Shown here: in pieces, positions 29,101-40,600 of the stretch | How positions within the stretch are numbered: position 1 is the first letter of the stretch | Layout: each line of letters opens with the position of its first letter | NCBI RefSeq assembly: GCF_014898815.1 | Contig: NW_026515416.1 | Span: forward strand, 62,001-126,000 | Direction of reading: 5' to 3' | Source of the DNA: Panonychus citri | Lineage: Eukaryota > Arthropoda > Arachnida > Trombidiformes > Tetranychidae | DNA: 64,000 bases | Notes under the pieces: generated by a model | The model's database searches: none | What the model was told of the DNA's origin: nothing | What the model saw: only the letters and a program-made list of their open reading frames with translations | Made by a program: the position numbers and the translations under genes

Positions 29101-30618
29101 TGAAGAGGAGGAAAGATTTTAATGAAGCAGTTGAATAACACATATAAAATGATGATAATAATAATACTTGAATATATGTTCAGCTCAGAGCTGAAAACCC
29201 GCCTACATGATGAAATGAATAAAAACTCATTCAGTTGAAATGAATTGTTATACATGCGTATTCAATATATAACTATGAAAGATTCATGATAAAGTATTGT
29301 GAGTCAATTCAATTCTGAGTCGGACCATGAGATAAGAACTGGAATAAGCATGAAACTATCATGAAGGAGTGACTATTTTTATCATCATTTCTGTGTCATC
29401 ATCATCATCATTATAATAATAGTTCTGAAATAGAGTTAAATGGAAATGAAGAAAATAATAATAATAATAATTCAATGACTTCCCCATGAAGATTCAGTGG
29501 ATACATGATAGCTGGGGAAAAAATTATTCTACTGAGCATGTTATTCATCTCATGGATCATTCTTGAAACCATTCAGAGGCAATTCCTTAAACTCATTCGA
29601 TTCTCAGGGAATATATATATCATTTATAAATTCGCATTTATAGGATCATGAAAGGAAAAAGTTCAGAGAGAATCATGAGTTGGAATAAGAGAGAAATAGG
29701 AAAACATTGGAGTGAGACGAAAAGAAGGATGATGAGGATGGAGAGAAGATGGGAAAAAAGATGGAGGAATAGAAATGGAATTGATAGTTTCGTTCCTTCT
29801 CTTTCTCTCTCTCTTTCATGTGGATTCATGGGTGGAGCAGATTATTATTATCATGAAAGAAAAGACATTCGTTGACATGGGATTGGCTCAGAACTTTTCT
29901 TCTGTTCCATTTTATTTCTCCTTAAGATCTCTCTTTCTTTTTCCCTGAACAGAGATGAAAACCAATATCATTCCTATCGCCTCATCAAAAAGTTCTAGAA
30001 TCGACTCAGAATAAGAGATGAACATCATTTCCCTTTCAGAACTTTTTTTTTACAGGAAACATTTCATGAAATGTTATCACTATCATTACTATTATCATCT
30101 CCATCTTCATCATCTTCATGCTATTCAACTGTAATGCAAGGAAAATATAAAAGTTCTGAGCAAGTTCAATTCGTTCAATTGTTATCGTTAACTTTTACAT
30201 CTTCTTTTCCTTTCTTTTGCCTCTTCCCTCATTTCCTATTACATCCTAACGACAATTTCGAGTTGAAAACCTTAGCATTTATTATATTTTTCTAGTCCTA
30301 TATTAGAATAGAAATAAAAACATTCGATATTCATTATATATACTCAAAGTTCTAATATATATAGAAGTCATAATTCTGAATCCTTGGTTCGTATGAATAT
30401 GAAACCAATTGTATTTTTTTGAGTCAAATTAACATTTGAATATTCATGTTAATTCAATGAGCTTAAGTGACGATTAAAACTCAACAATTAATGTATGAAT
30501 TATGATCCAAGTTAATTTAGTTAATTTAATCCAATGTTAATTAACTTCACAAGGAATAATAATTTCGTTTTCTTTTCAATTCAACTCTTATCGAGGTCAC
30601 TTTAGGCTGGACATTAGC

Positions 30619-30664
<46 letters not shown>

Positions 30665-33600
30665 ACTATCATTAATTTCATCATTTTCACCTTGAAAAAT
30701 GATGGGGAAAAATTCATCTAAAAACTTTTCATCTGCTTTCATTTTCTAATAATTAATTAATTAAGGGGAACCCTTTCAATTTAATCATCTTCAATGAACT
30801 GTCATCATCATCTGAAGACAATCAACTTTAATTGTCAACGTTAATTATCACAACTGATTGTAAATCATTAAGTTATTTACCTGAATAACCATTAGCTGCC
30901 AACATCGCTGCGGCTGCTGAAGCCGATGATTTATTCCCGTTTGAATTATTAGCCGGTATTTGTTTAATCTCTAAAGCTGTTTAAATGAAAAAAAAGGAAA
31001 GAAAATGACAATTAGTTAATTGTTTGGACAGTTGATTAGGTTAAGATTGAGATTATAATGTAAAAAAAGAAACAACAACAATTAATTGTAATCAGAATTG
31101 ATTATCATCTTGATTAACCACAAATACTGAGTAAAGTTCAAAGCTAGAAAATGTTTGATTTTCAATAATAATCTGGAGACAAACAATTAAAGCTAATTTA
31201 TAACAATTACAAACACCAATAATCAATCAATATGTAACAACAATCAACAATAAACCACAATTAATCAAATCACAATTTATTTATTATCATAAATCAAATA
31301 TTTATCAGCAAAAAAAATATAATATCAACAAATGACAACAATTAAATGTAAATAAGAGCACGAGCTCATTTAGCCACGAGTTAATTAGTCAAAATCAACA
31401 GAAATCTAATCAAGACAAACAATTAATTTACAATTAATCTTTAACAATCTAGTTGAAAAAATAAACGTTTAATTTAAACAATAAAAAACTTTTTCAAACA
31501 ATTAATTTGTTCAAGTCTAGATTAAAGTTAATGATTATTGAGAAAAAAGTAAGAAAAAAACAACAACAATTGTAATCAAAACTAATTCATCATCATCAAA
31601 GTTAATCATGATAATAACATGATAATAATAAGGATGTAATTTTGATGGTTGTTGATTATGATGATGGGCTTGATTGTTAACAATAATACCAATTTAAAAT
31701 ATAATGATAACAATAATAAACAACAATCAACAAGAAAACAACATAAAAAAAACCTGATGAGTTTTCAAAATCAACATGATTGTTAATCATTGGAAAAACA
31801 AAACAAAAAGTTTTGCCTTTTGAGGCAAAAAAAAACTTGAATTTCTCATCATCATCATCATCTTGTTGAATTTATTGTTTTGTATATTTGATTTGTATAT
31901 TCCCACCTCCTCCTCCACCTCTTCCTCCCTCATCCCACCCTCTCAACCTCTTAGGATGGGCTAGAAAAGTTAATGATACTTACATTCAGCTCCGTAGTCT
32001 GCATCATCAGCGTATCTTGGCTTCTTACCCGTCGGTGGGAATCCCAGGTAGGGCACTGAATTACCTTGTTGACTGTGGGGAGTGGTCGCTGGTATGGCCG
32101 TTGGAATCGGACTGACCATTCCACTTTCTGGACTTCGTTTGGGTGGACGACCTGGTCGACTAATGTAAACAACAAACATAAACAAGAAACAAAAATATAA
32201 ACATAATTATATTGAGCAACAATGACAAGTTGATTAGTCCAATTAAAATTGTTCAATTAACTCTCAACGATCATTTTTTTAATCACAATTCAATTGTTTT
32301 GTATCATTTGCTTTAAATAATTAAATTTACATTTAGTTTGTGATCTTAATCAGTTTCTAATAATTTAATTATTCAATTTTTCTGCTTCATTACAATGTGA
32401 AAATTGTTTAATTTTGTTATGAAAATTTCAACTTTTCCAATTGATTGTAATTAAAACTAATTAATTACCAGAGAGAAAGACAAAGATACTATGTGAATAT
32501 GTAATGGAAGTTTAATTGTTAGCCAAGGTTAATGAAATTGTGAGAACAATTTTTCAAAATTTTGCAAGTTTTCTTTCAAACAATTAGTTGATTATAATTA
32601 ACCTTGAACAATTAAACATGAAGTTTTCTCAAAAATGAGTTATCATGTTGAAGACAAGTTTCTATGTAAAACTTATCATAAGAAACATCAACGTAATAAT
32701 TTATCATCACAAGAATGAGAGATAAGTTTTTAAAGATCAACAATAAGCTGCTGATGATGAGGCGTAGGAGGAGGTGGAAGGTGAGAGTGGGAGGAGATGA
32801 AGATGATTGAACCATGGAAAGACTGAAAATAAAGGTAGATGATGATGATGATGAATTTACAATTGGCTAACGATGTTAATATTACCTTTTCTATTTATCA
32901 TTGGTATAAGTGGATGACCGTTCCAATTGGATGAATACATTACTATTATTATCGTAATTGTTTCTCTCTCTCTCTCTCTTTCTCTTTCTCTAAATGATAT
33001 TTAGGGTTATAGGTTAATCGTTGTTGCTGGTTGTGTATTGTTACCCTATTATCATAATTATTTGACCTTTGGTCAAAAAGTTGTGGTCAAAGTTGTTAAA
33101 AAGTTTTTTCTCTTTATGTGTAAAGGTTAATATGATTTTCTTGGTGAATTGGATTAGCAACTGATCACCAATTACTACTGGATCTCAATTACCTGGGCTG
33201 GACTTTTGAGTTTTAAGACCAGGCCACGAGTACGATGCGGGAATGATGATGATGATGAAAAGATAATCTTATGCTAAATTGGTCATTATCATCTATAACC
33301 ATCATCGTCTTGACCATTTATCATAATTTGTTTTCCTTTTTTTCCCCCTAAATAAGATGATTGATTCATTGAGAGAAAATCAATTACCGTTACAATTGGA
33401 AGGAGATACAAACAAATCATGAAGATAAATGAGATGAACAATTGAATCACGAAAGATACAATTGATAAACTAAAGGCTTTGAAAACAAAAAAACGATATC
33501 AAGGTTAGACTAATTGTTGCAGGTATAAATTATCACCAGGAAAAGAGTAACAATTAACCTGAACAGGTAACCCAAAAATCATCCAACCAATGCGAGAAAA

Positions 33601-33798
33601 AAAGTCAACTAACTTCCTATGGAAAACAATTAACACCAAAACTAATTGAATAACAATAAACAATCAAACAGAATCAAATCATGGAAATGACCATCATGAT
33701 AATTTTCAACAAAATTTTCCCAGAAAATAAAACATGACAATCAAATATTAAACCACATCATCATTAACATCATCCCAACATCTTCCTCTCCATCTTCC

Positions 33799-33835
<37 letters not shown>

Positions 33836-36055
33836 CTTATCCTCAAAATTTCATCCTCATCATATCAGTTATCATTTAATTTCATAATACTTAATGTAGT
33901 CAATGTGTTGTGCTCACTCTGTACATACTTACCATTCATTTAACACACAAACACACACACACAATCATAGACACAAAGTCAACAGCATAACCCAATTTAC
34001 AGTGTAAATATAATATCAACCCAAATGTACATATGACAGCGCAACATTTACCTTATCCAATGGTTCATTTTTTATCATCAAACATAACGGTACCTATTAA
34101 ATGTAATAAATATATATGATAATCATCGGCCAATATAATGTAATTGTCAGGGTCTAGAACTTATCAAGGGACCAGGAAGTACTTCGTCTTTTTTTTGTAT
34201 TAATACAAATGTCCATATCACTTTACGAGATATTAGATTAATATTATTATTAACATTTAGAAATGGGTACAGAATAAACAACAATACGCCAATATGGCAT
34301 TTTTCACATTCGATTTTTTTTTCTTCACATTTCTAAAAAAAAAGTTCTAATGGTTTCCTAACCTCGAATTTGTTTCCAATTCTCCTCTTGGATCCATTTC
34401 GATATTCACAATTGGACCTTTCTCTTTCCCTCCCTCTCTCTCTCTTTTATCATTGTCGATTCGACAATTATGTTGATCACTTTTTTTGTTCCCTCTTCGG
34501 ATACTAACACACTCGATTTAATTGTTGTTTGGTTCTATCGGTCATTTATTGTGATCGCCGTGATTATCATCATAATAGAAAGTAAACTGTGAACAAAATT
34601 GACGATTTATTTTTATTCGATAAATACATTAGAACTTTTCTTTTCGAATTTGTATTTTCTTCTTGTTCCTTTTTTTTTAACATTCACTTCTCACTTATTA
34701 TCATCACCTTATCAATTGATTTAATTTGATTTGATTTGATTGCTGTCGATTTGGTTATATTATCATTATAATGGTTGGTGATTGATTCGCAATTTGTAAA
34801 CAACTAAATCAAAATGAATTTTAATTTAGTTAATTTTGTTTCGCTTGGTAATTTGATGATTGACTTTTTTTCATCATCATCATCATCATAATCATTGTTA
34901 ATCAAAAGGCCGTTTGACAATTAGTGGCAACAATCAACTTGATTGTTGTCCCATTTAAATAAAAAAGTTGATTACTTTGTCATCTCATTAATAATTATTG
35001 TGGTTGGTTAATTGTTCAATATCAATATCAAAAGTATAACTTGTTTATTACTTTGATAACCACAAAATTTATTGATTGTTACAATTAAATTAAATTATAT
35101 ATCACAATATTAACGTTTTTTTTATTGATTGGTTTGATAACAAATGATAATAATAATTAACAGTAACTAACACAATCAACAAAATAATAATAATAATAAA
35201 AGGCTAACCAATAATAACAATTTAATTTCAATATGATCAGTTGATTGTTTGATATTATTATGATTCCAGATTATGATATATAATCAAACTAATAACAATC
35301 AATCAATTGTTTATGATACAATATGAAGAAAAAAAATCATCACAATTTATATATATTGAGAAAACGATATAATCGATTATTATTATTTTCATTTTTAATT
35401 AAATGTCAAGACAATTACAATTACCTAATCAATAAACTAATCAAGGCTTCGATATTAAGTTAATTGTTATGATAAAAACTTACACTTGAACAGTTAACAA
35501 CACAATCAGGTTAACAATTAAAACTAACTACCAAATGATCATATAAATCAACTTGATTTTTTAACCCTGATTATTACATGTAAATAACAATTGTAAACAA
35601 TTAACATTAAACAACAACAATCAAGAAAATACAAAATTCAGATTCAAATGATTAACATATGATAATAGATTTCAATTGATTGTAAACGTAAAGTAATTTA
35701 ATTGTAACCGTTGGTGTAAATTGTTAACATCATTTACAATAATTCAATTCAATTTTCATATATTATTATTGTTACTTTTTTAGATTTGGTAAATTGTTTA
35801 TTTCCTAGAAGATGATGATAGTGAAGAGGAGGAAGATGATAATCATTCACATCATCATCATCATCGTTTTTTGTTGCAATTGATGAAGGAGGAAGATGAT
35901 GATCATCATTTATTAGGGTTGCCTAATATTTGAATCTTTGATTCTCAGGTTATTGTATTGATATGATGATCAATATGAAGATGAGGATGAGGATAAAACA
36001 TCAATCATATTGCAATTTGAATCATTTACATTGAGGAGGACAGTTTGTGTTTGCC

Positions 36056-36096
<41 letters not shown>

Positions 36097-37622
36097 GCAA
36101 TTGGATCAAGATCTACATGTAGTAGTGTTTTTTGCTGGAAAAAAAGTTTGCAAAGTTTTTCAGCTTTTCCCTTAATAGTAAATTGTAATTGCTTATTATT
36201 GTGATCGTATGTCCTTTCCTATGGTAAAAAAAAAGATCGAGAGTCTTGTCTAACCTTCGACAAAGTCCATTGTGACCATTTTCTTCATATTCTAGTCTCT
36301 AGAATGATGGATCGATACTGTGATCTAGTTTGAGATGCAATTTCATCTTGATCCTCAATCGACATTGTCACACAATTGAAATACTCACACACATTCATCA
36401 AATACGATAAACTTTAAGGTTTGTCCAGTTTTTTTTCTTCATGTATTCAAAATAATTTCAATTGTCTCTCTATTTATACAATTTGATTGTAATCAATAAT
36501 CACATGAGAGTCATTTTGTTAATCAATTGATTAACAAAGTAACAGTGTGATTGAAAATTGTCGATAAATATTTTGCAATATCAACAAGTTAATCACACGT
36601 CTTATATATTGTAATATATGTATGCTAATTAAAGATAATCAAAACAATTAGATTAACTTTGTTTTTTCAAGAGGTCAGGAATGATGAAGCTTAATCTCTA
36701 TTAATAAATTGAAGATTTAGTCAAGAAGTTTAATGAGATATCAATCAATTGATTGTTGTTGAGATAATCGAGTTGAGAGTTAATTTTGCTTTTTCTTCCA
36801 ATTTGATTAGTGTGTTTAAGATTAATTGTAAATACGATTTGATCAACTTACCTTGCAGTTGTACAATCTTTGAAAAGTACATCAAAATCTTTGGTTGATA
36901 AAAGTTTACATCGATTGACACCCGGTTGAATAGCACCAAGTCCTCGAAGGATACGAACTTGTTCAACATTACACACAATTGGAACAATATCCAATCTCTG
37001 TTTTCGAGCATAATTTGTTTATTGTTATTTTCGAATCAGTATTAGTATTTTGAATATTCGAATGTTTTGAAAAAATATCAACAATTCTTACCTTTAATTT
37101 AGTGTATACAGTGTGTAATCCACCGACGAGATGTTTGAGAAACAGTTCAAATGCTTGAGGTAAACAGAGTAAATACTCACAGGGTGTCCGATTAGCTGAG
37201 AGAAATGCTGCTAAACGGGCACCTCGATATTCAATAATCCGACATTCATTTGTTGCTATGAAAGGTGAACAAGCTGATCCATGATGAGATCCACTTGATC
37301 CATGTGATCCTTGACCCAATGAACCAGCTGATTGATGAGTAGGTGAATAAAATGATGAATAAGTTGGAAATGTTGATGAACCGAGGTTATTATTTGAACC
37401 ATTATTAGAACCACCACCATTACCTGAACCATTACCACCACCACTATTAGAACCAATATTATTATTATTACCTCCTCCTCCTCCTACAACTCCCACTATC
37501 CCTTGTTTTGAACGATTTGATGTGGTGAGATCATTAGGCCCTGAATGCTGAGAAGAATCTGATTCAACATCAGATCCACTTGATGTCGGTGATAAACTAC
37601 GTCGATAAACACCCGAATGCAT
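10673..37622 (-). CDS. dac: dachshund ortholog (Ski/Dach family transcription co-regulator), nine exons
   Basis: Joined minus-strand exons: 37622-37092, 36997-36852, 32159-31984, 30976-30881, 28644-28539, 21822-20870, 20436-20020, 11425-11330, 11205-10673. Every junction has AG/GT signals and compatible phase; the sum is 3,054 nt, encoding 1,017 residues plus stop. Dachbox-N (about residues 125-226) carries the family signature LPQAFELFLKHLVGG, then CNVEQVRILRGLGAIQPGVN, then SRPGRPPKR. Dachbox-C (about 775-870) begins LETLLRNIEGLLAIAAHNAR and continues into a charged coiled coil. Between them lie long Q, N, S, H and acidic runs. Dachshund proteins are nuclear co-regulators acting with Eyes absent/Sine oculis partners in eye, limb and neural development (family knowledge). 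The start ATG has an in-frame stop four codons upstream; a further non-coding 5' exon cannot be excluded. Family identity is certain; the frame of exon 5 is the one doubtful part. Confidence 0.93.
11206..11329 (-). other. dac: dachshund intron 8 (124 bp)
   Basis: Short GT-AG intron between KIR and LLYQKRYKKEK in the coiled coil. Removing it keeps the helix continuous. Confidence 0.9.
11330..11425 (-). CDS. dac: dachshund exon 8 (Dachbox-C coiled coil)
   Basis: A 96-nt exon reading AELKAELGAVVERERE, then AKDQLERQLNEESKIR, a heptad-rich charged helix matching the Dachbox-C coiled coil. The acceptor is TGTTTAG and the donor AGAT|GTAAGT. Codons are split on both sides in phase 1. Confidence 0.92.
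14170..14199. repeat. (AG)15 microsatellite in dachshund intron 7
   Basis: An AG tract of about 30 bp. Confidence 0.93.
14669..14698. repeat. (CT)15 microsatellite in dachshund intron 7
   Basis: A CT tract of about 30 bp, 470 bp from an AG tract of opposite strand polarity. Confidence 0.93.
16615..16652. repeat. (GA)19 microsatellite in dachshund intron 7
   Basis: A perfect GA tract of 38 bp. Confidence 0.94.
17137..17168. repeat. (TC)16 microsatellite in dachshund intron 7
   Basis: A perfect TC tract of 32 bp. Confidence 0.94.
19606..19640. repeat. perfect 13-bp inverted repeat, 9-nt loop
   Basis: Left arm TGTTGATTGTTGA at 19,606-19,618 and its exact complement at 19,628-19,640. It lies in dachshund intron 7, close to exon 7. 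Confidence 0.85.
20020..20436 (-). CDS. dac: dachshund exon 7 (start of Dachbox-C)
   Basis: Encodes about residues 670-808: LTSSSIRVIPTDGTISTPN, a P/I/A-rich part, a G/S-rich part, His6, an asparagine run from repeated AAT codons, then PEHCLETLLRNIEGLLAI and AAHNARQQQSQLNQQK. The last part is the opening helix of Dachbox-C. The acceptor is TTATCAG and the donor AAAG|GTAAAG; exon 8 continues with AELK, matching the family's order. Confidence 0.92.
20437..20869 (-). other. dac: dachshund intron 6 (433 bp)
   Basis: GT-AG intron joining codon phase 1 on both sides (GGT glycine split). AT-rich; nothing else seen. Confidence 0.87.
20870..21822 (-). CDS. dac: dachshund exon 6 (long low-complexity linker)
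   Basis: A 953-nt exon encoding about residues 352-669. In order: a P/G-rich start; AAYLLQLS followed by a run of about 15 glutamines; long N, S and H tracts; a basic GRGGRGRRSGHR patch; then a strongly acidic stretch of D and E; ending NPVSSSFN. The acceptor is TTCTAG and the donor AATG|GTAAGT. A pseudo-splice-like sequence (CAG|GTAGAG) occurs internally at about 21,039, but the frame stays open through it, so it is kept as one exon. Confidence 0.88.
22742..22810. repeat. (AG)34 microsatellite in dachshund intron 5
   Basis: A 69-bp AG tract inside a purine-rich block of about 250 bp (22,690-22,960). Confidence 0.96.
25582..25620. repeat. (ATC)13 microsatellite in dachshund intron 5
   Basis: A perfect ATC run of 39 bp, the longest trinucleotide run outside coding sequence. 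Confidence 0.95.
26122..26150. repeat. (GA)14 microsatellite in dachshund intron 5
   Basis: A perfect GA tract of 29 bp. Confidence 0.93.
28539..28644 (-). CDS. dac: dachshund exon 5 (106 nt, open in two frames)
   Basis: The acceptor TTTCCTCCAG and donor AAG|GTAAGA are both strong. The phase forced by exons 4 and 6 gives a serine/threonine-rich reading that ends SSSSLGLPGLPTSR and runs smoothly into FSSSSPPPGLGG of exon 6. A second frame is also fully open and looks more like a natural glutamine/alanine-rich Dac linker, beginning HFGASSASTPTSQQQ and ending ALDYLVYQHQ. Using that frame would need an extra, unseen microexon on each side. The exon is probably real; its frame is less certain. 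Confidence 0.75.
28645..30880 (-). other. dac: dachshund intron 4 (2.2 kb)
   Basis: Non-coding, with a (GA)n tract near 28,690 on the plus strand just outside exon 5 and a 41-bp (CT)n tract at 30,622-30,662. No gene recognised. Confidence 0.8.
30622..30662. repeat. (CT)20 microsatellite in dachshund intron 4
   Basis: A perfect CT tract of 41 bp, about 220 bp from exon 4. Confidence 0.95.
30881..30976 (-). CDS. dac: dachshund exon 4 (alanine-rich)
   Basis: A 96-nt exon reading LEIKQIPANNSNGNKSS, then an alanine run and MLAANGYS. Acceptor AAACAG, donor CAG|GTAAAT. Both flanking junctions are split codons whose phases fit exons 3 and 5. Encodes about residues 285-316. Confidence 0.88.
30977..31983 (-). 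other. dac: dachshund intron 3 (1.0 kb)
   Basis: GT-AG intron rich in ACAATTAA/TTAATTGT words with one short (ATC)n run near 31,848. No coding potential seen. Confidence 0.85.
31984..32159 (-). CDS. dac: dachshund exon 3 (SRPGRPPKR linker after Dachbox-N)
   Basis: Starts by completing the serine codon split with exon 2 and continues RPGRPPKRSPESG, a basic AT-hook-like or nuclear-localisation segment conserved right after Dachbox-N. A proline/threonine-rich linker follows, ending KKPRYADDADYGAE. The acceptor is ACATTAG and the donor GAAT|GTAAGT. It encodes residues 226-284 plus one base. Confidence 0.92.
33805..33833. repeat. (TC)14 microsatellite in dachshund intron 2
   Basis: A perfect TC tract of 29 bp. 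Confidence 0.93.
36057..36094. repeat. (GTT)n microsatellite in dachshund intron 2
   Basis: About 12 uninterrupted GTT units, a rarer motif in this window than GAT/ATC. Confidence 0.93.
36852..36997 (-). CDS. dac: dachshund exon 2 (second half of Dachbox-N)
   Basis: Encodes residues 178-225 plus two bases of codon 226. It reads RLDIVPIVCNVEQVRILR, then GLGAIQPGVNRCKLL and STKDFDVLFKDCTTA. This is the most conserved part of the Ski/Sno/Dac DNA-binding-like fold. The acceptor is AAACAG and the donor AAG|GTAAGT; the exon leaves AG to be completed as serine by exon 3. Confidence 0.93.
36998..37091 (-). other. dac: dachshund intron 1 (94 bp)
   Basis: A short GT-AG intron (donor GTAAGA, acceptor AAACAG) splitting Dachbox-N between TKLK and RLDIVP. 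Removing it restores the uninterrupted domain in phase 0. Confidence 0.92.
37092..37622 (-). CDS. dac: dachshund exon 1 (start codon, first half of Dachbox-N)
   Basis: Encodes residues 1-177 in phase 0. The first 124 residues are low complexity: a serine-rich start beginning MHSGVYRRSLSPTSSGSD, then G/N-rich and S/H-rich runs. Dachbox-N opens at about residue 125 with ECRIIEYRGARLAAF and runs to the exon end at HTVYTKLK. The donor is AAG|GTAAGA. The segment SANRTPCEY between AAFL and LLCLPQAF is the least conserved-looking part of the domain. An in-frame TGA lies four codons before the ATG, so this Met is the first possible start within this exon. Confidence 0.92.
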
Positions 37623-40600
37623 TTGAAAAAGTCACAATTAATCAATGAGAGAGAGAGAGAAAAGAACAATTTCAAGAAACAATTAGAACACTTTTTTTCT
37701 TCTTCTTCAATTCGACTTCGGAATAGAAACGAAACTCAATTGGTGATCGATGGTGATTATTGTCGAGATTGATGATCGAGGGAAATCACAAATGAAATAA
37801 ATTATGTCTCAATTAAAGATGAAGATTAGGATACATTTGATTGAAGAATTGAGAGAGAGAGAAGTTTATGTTTGCTTGATGATGAGAAGATGAGATTTAA
37901 TGTTTAGTATGTAGATACGAATGAGAAGTGAATAAAATTGAGGAAGAAAAAGTTTTATTTCGAAATAAAAAAAAGTTCTACAAGTCGAAATGAAGATGAA
38001 ATGAAGACAAATGAAGATCTTTTGTTGACTGCAAAGAGCAAACTGATTATAGTTCTGAAAGAGCAATAGACACTCTCAGTCCCTCCCACTTTTCTTTCTC
38101 TCTTTTTCATCTTCTTTTCATCTTCCTTTCATCTCTCTTTCTTCTTCATTTCATCTTCTCTCTCTTTTTCTCTTTCTCTCCCTCTGATTTTTTTTCTTCA
38201 AATACTTTCATATGTGTAAGTATATCTTTCCAATTGCAGTTCTTTCCCCCCAGCTCACTTTTCTCTTTCTCTCTTCCTCTTTCTTTTCTGTGAGAAGTGA
38301 GTAACTTTGGGAGAGGGAAGAGAAAAGAGAGAACGAGAGAAGGGGGAGAAGGGAAAGAAATGAGAGAGTCTCTTTCAGAGAGATGAAGTTGAAATGAACT
38401 GAACAAAATTCTGAGCCTGATCATCCGATTACATGAATTCATCTTTGATTGTTTTCCAATTAAATCAATTTCTTGCTTATCATTTGTTAATCATTTTGTA
38501 TTTATTGTTTAATTGTGCTAATCAGTTAATTGTTTTGAGATGAGAAGACAAAATCAGCGCCATCTTCCGTTGGCAATTTAACTGTACGAGAATAAAATTT
38601 TGATCGTATCACAATTAATGTTGACAAATATCAACCATTTAAATTGAGATTAAGATAATCAAAATAATTGAACTTTAATTAGTAAAAATTTTCTCTTCTA
38701 CTTAAAGATTAGTTAAAATTTACAGGACTCTGTTCATGGTCAAAGCAAAAGAGGAAACGGAAAGGATGAGGATAAAAAGTAAAAATGAATAGAAATGTTT
38801 TTTTTTCGATCTCTCTTTTTCTCTCTCTCTCTCTCTCTCTTTTACACCTCATCCTCATCATCTTTATCTTCATCAATTGTAATAATATAACAGATGTAGT
38901 CTCCATCTATTTAAAAGTTTTCCCTCTGATTATCAATCATCATCGTCTTTTTTTCTGATTGCTCTTTATCCTTATCATCTCATAATCATCTTCCAAAATC
39001 ATATGTAATTCTAATCTTTATTTGCTTTGAATTTACTTTCTCTCATCATCATTATCTACCTTTTGATTTGCCTTTTGTTGTTGATTCCGTTTACATCACA
39101 CTTTCAGGCATCCTTATCATCAGCATCCCAGTTGAATCGCATCCTTTTTTTATCAATTGATTCCTTCATCATTATCATCATCTTTATCTTCCTGTTGCAA
39201 AATCAAAGGCAAAACCACAATACTCCTCTCATCTAAACTAACCAAACCATATTATCATCATTATCATCATTACCAATTCAAATAATTTGCTGATAAAAAA
39301 ACTAACAGTTATCATGGTAACTGTTGTTAATCGTAATCCATTAGGAATCATTTATAATTTATGAAAGTGAGAGATAAATTTTGATTACAATTACTACTAT
39401 TATCCAATTGAATTAAATTGTAAATCAGTTTTTTTTTTAAAAATCAAATCGTATTCAAGTTTAACCTTTTGTTGCTAAATTGTTTGAATCTGATGGTGAT
39501 GATGATGTTAAATATTGATAATGATTGTATAGCGAAATGATTATCGCTCAATTTATGGTTAATTATTGAGATGCACAATTGATTGAATTGAAGGTTGCAA
39601 GATGAGGATAAATGATGAAGATGAAAGTGTCAACATGATGATTATAATTGAGTGATAATGATGATGAGCAGATTTTCATTTGTTGATGGTGAACAAAAAT
39701 GAAACAGAACAAAACAAAAATCTTATTGGTAATTTCGTTGAATCAATATCTTGATAGATAATTAGATGGATATTGATTATCTTCCTCTTCCTTATCATCC
39801 ACCACCTTATTTTACTCTCTCTCTCTCTCTCTCTCTTGATAAACTTTTCGAGGTCAAAAGTCATGTAAACAAATAGGAAACAGTTCAGTATTCAATGATT
39901 TTTCTAGTAAGAGGATGAAGATTGAAGTGACCTGAGAGTGGGAGGAAGAAAGTGAAAGGTCAAAATTTACAGAAAATCTTGTTCATCATCATCATCATCT
40001 CTATTCCTCTCTCCATCCTAATCAGGAGGTCGAAGGTTGAAGTGTTATGTAAATGTTATCGTAAACAATATGAACCAAGTTCATAAATGGATATGTCACA
40101 AAGTTACTTATAATCATTATGTAAAGATGATGATGATTAAATTAACGATAAATAATTGTTGTTGTTTATTTGTTTACAATCAACTTATTAGATTGGATAA
40201 ATGAATCAAATAATAGATCATCTTAATCATTATCTTAATCATAATCATCGTTGTCTTGTTTTCATCACTTTATGAAAACTGTAACGTTTTCAATTCTTGG
40301 GAAAAAAAATGAACACAATTAATAATAATAATTGACTTAAACCAGAAACAAACTGTAACAATTAATCAACAATCAATATCTGATACACACAATTAAATGA
40401 TTATGGTAAATCGTGAGAAAGATATCCAATCAATAACAATTAATAAACAATCTAGTTGAGACAATACATCATAGAGGGAAAAAGTTAATTGTTGTTAACC
40501 AGAGAAAAACAATTTTCACCTAATCAAGTGCTTGATTTTAATTAATATTAACTAAATTAAATTGCAAGGGTCTGTTACCTTTATGATTAAAAACAATTAG

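Larger units (their letters stand above)
32160..36851 (-). other. dac: dachshund intron 2 (4.7 kb), no gene seen
   Basis: AT-rich non-coding sequence. It holds (CT)n tracts near 33,805, a (GTT)n tract at 36,057-36,094, and many ACAATTAA-type words. No coding exon with flanking splice sites was recognised. Given its place in a developmental regulator, it may hold enhancers (inference only). Confidence 0.75.

Noticed and set aside
36745..37011. 88-codon minus-strand frame overlapping dachshund exon 2
   Set aside because: A shifted frame through exon 2 and its flanks; the conserved Dachbox-N frame is the real one.
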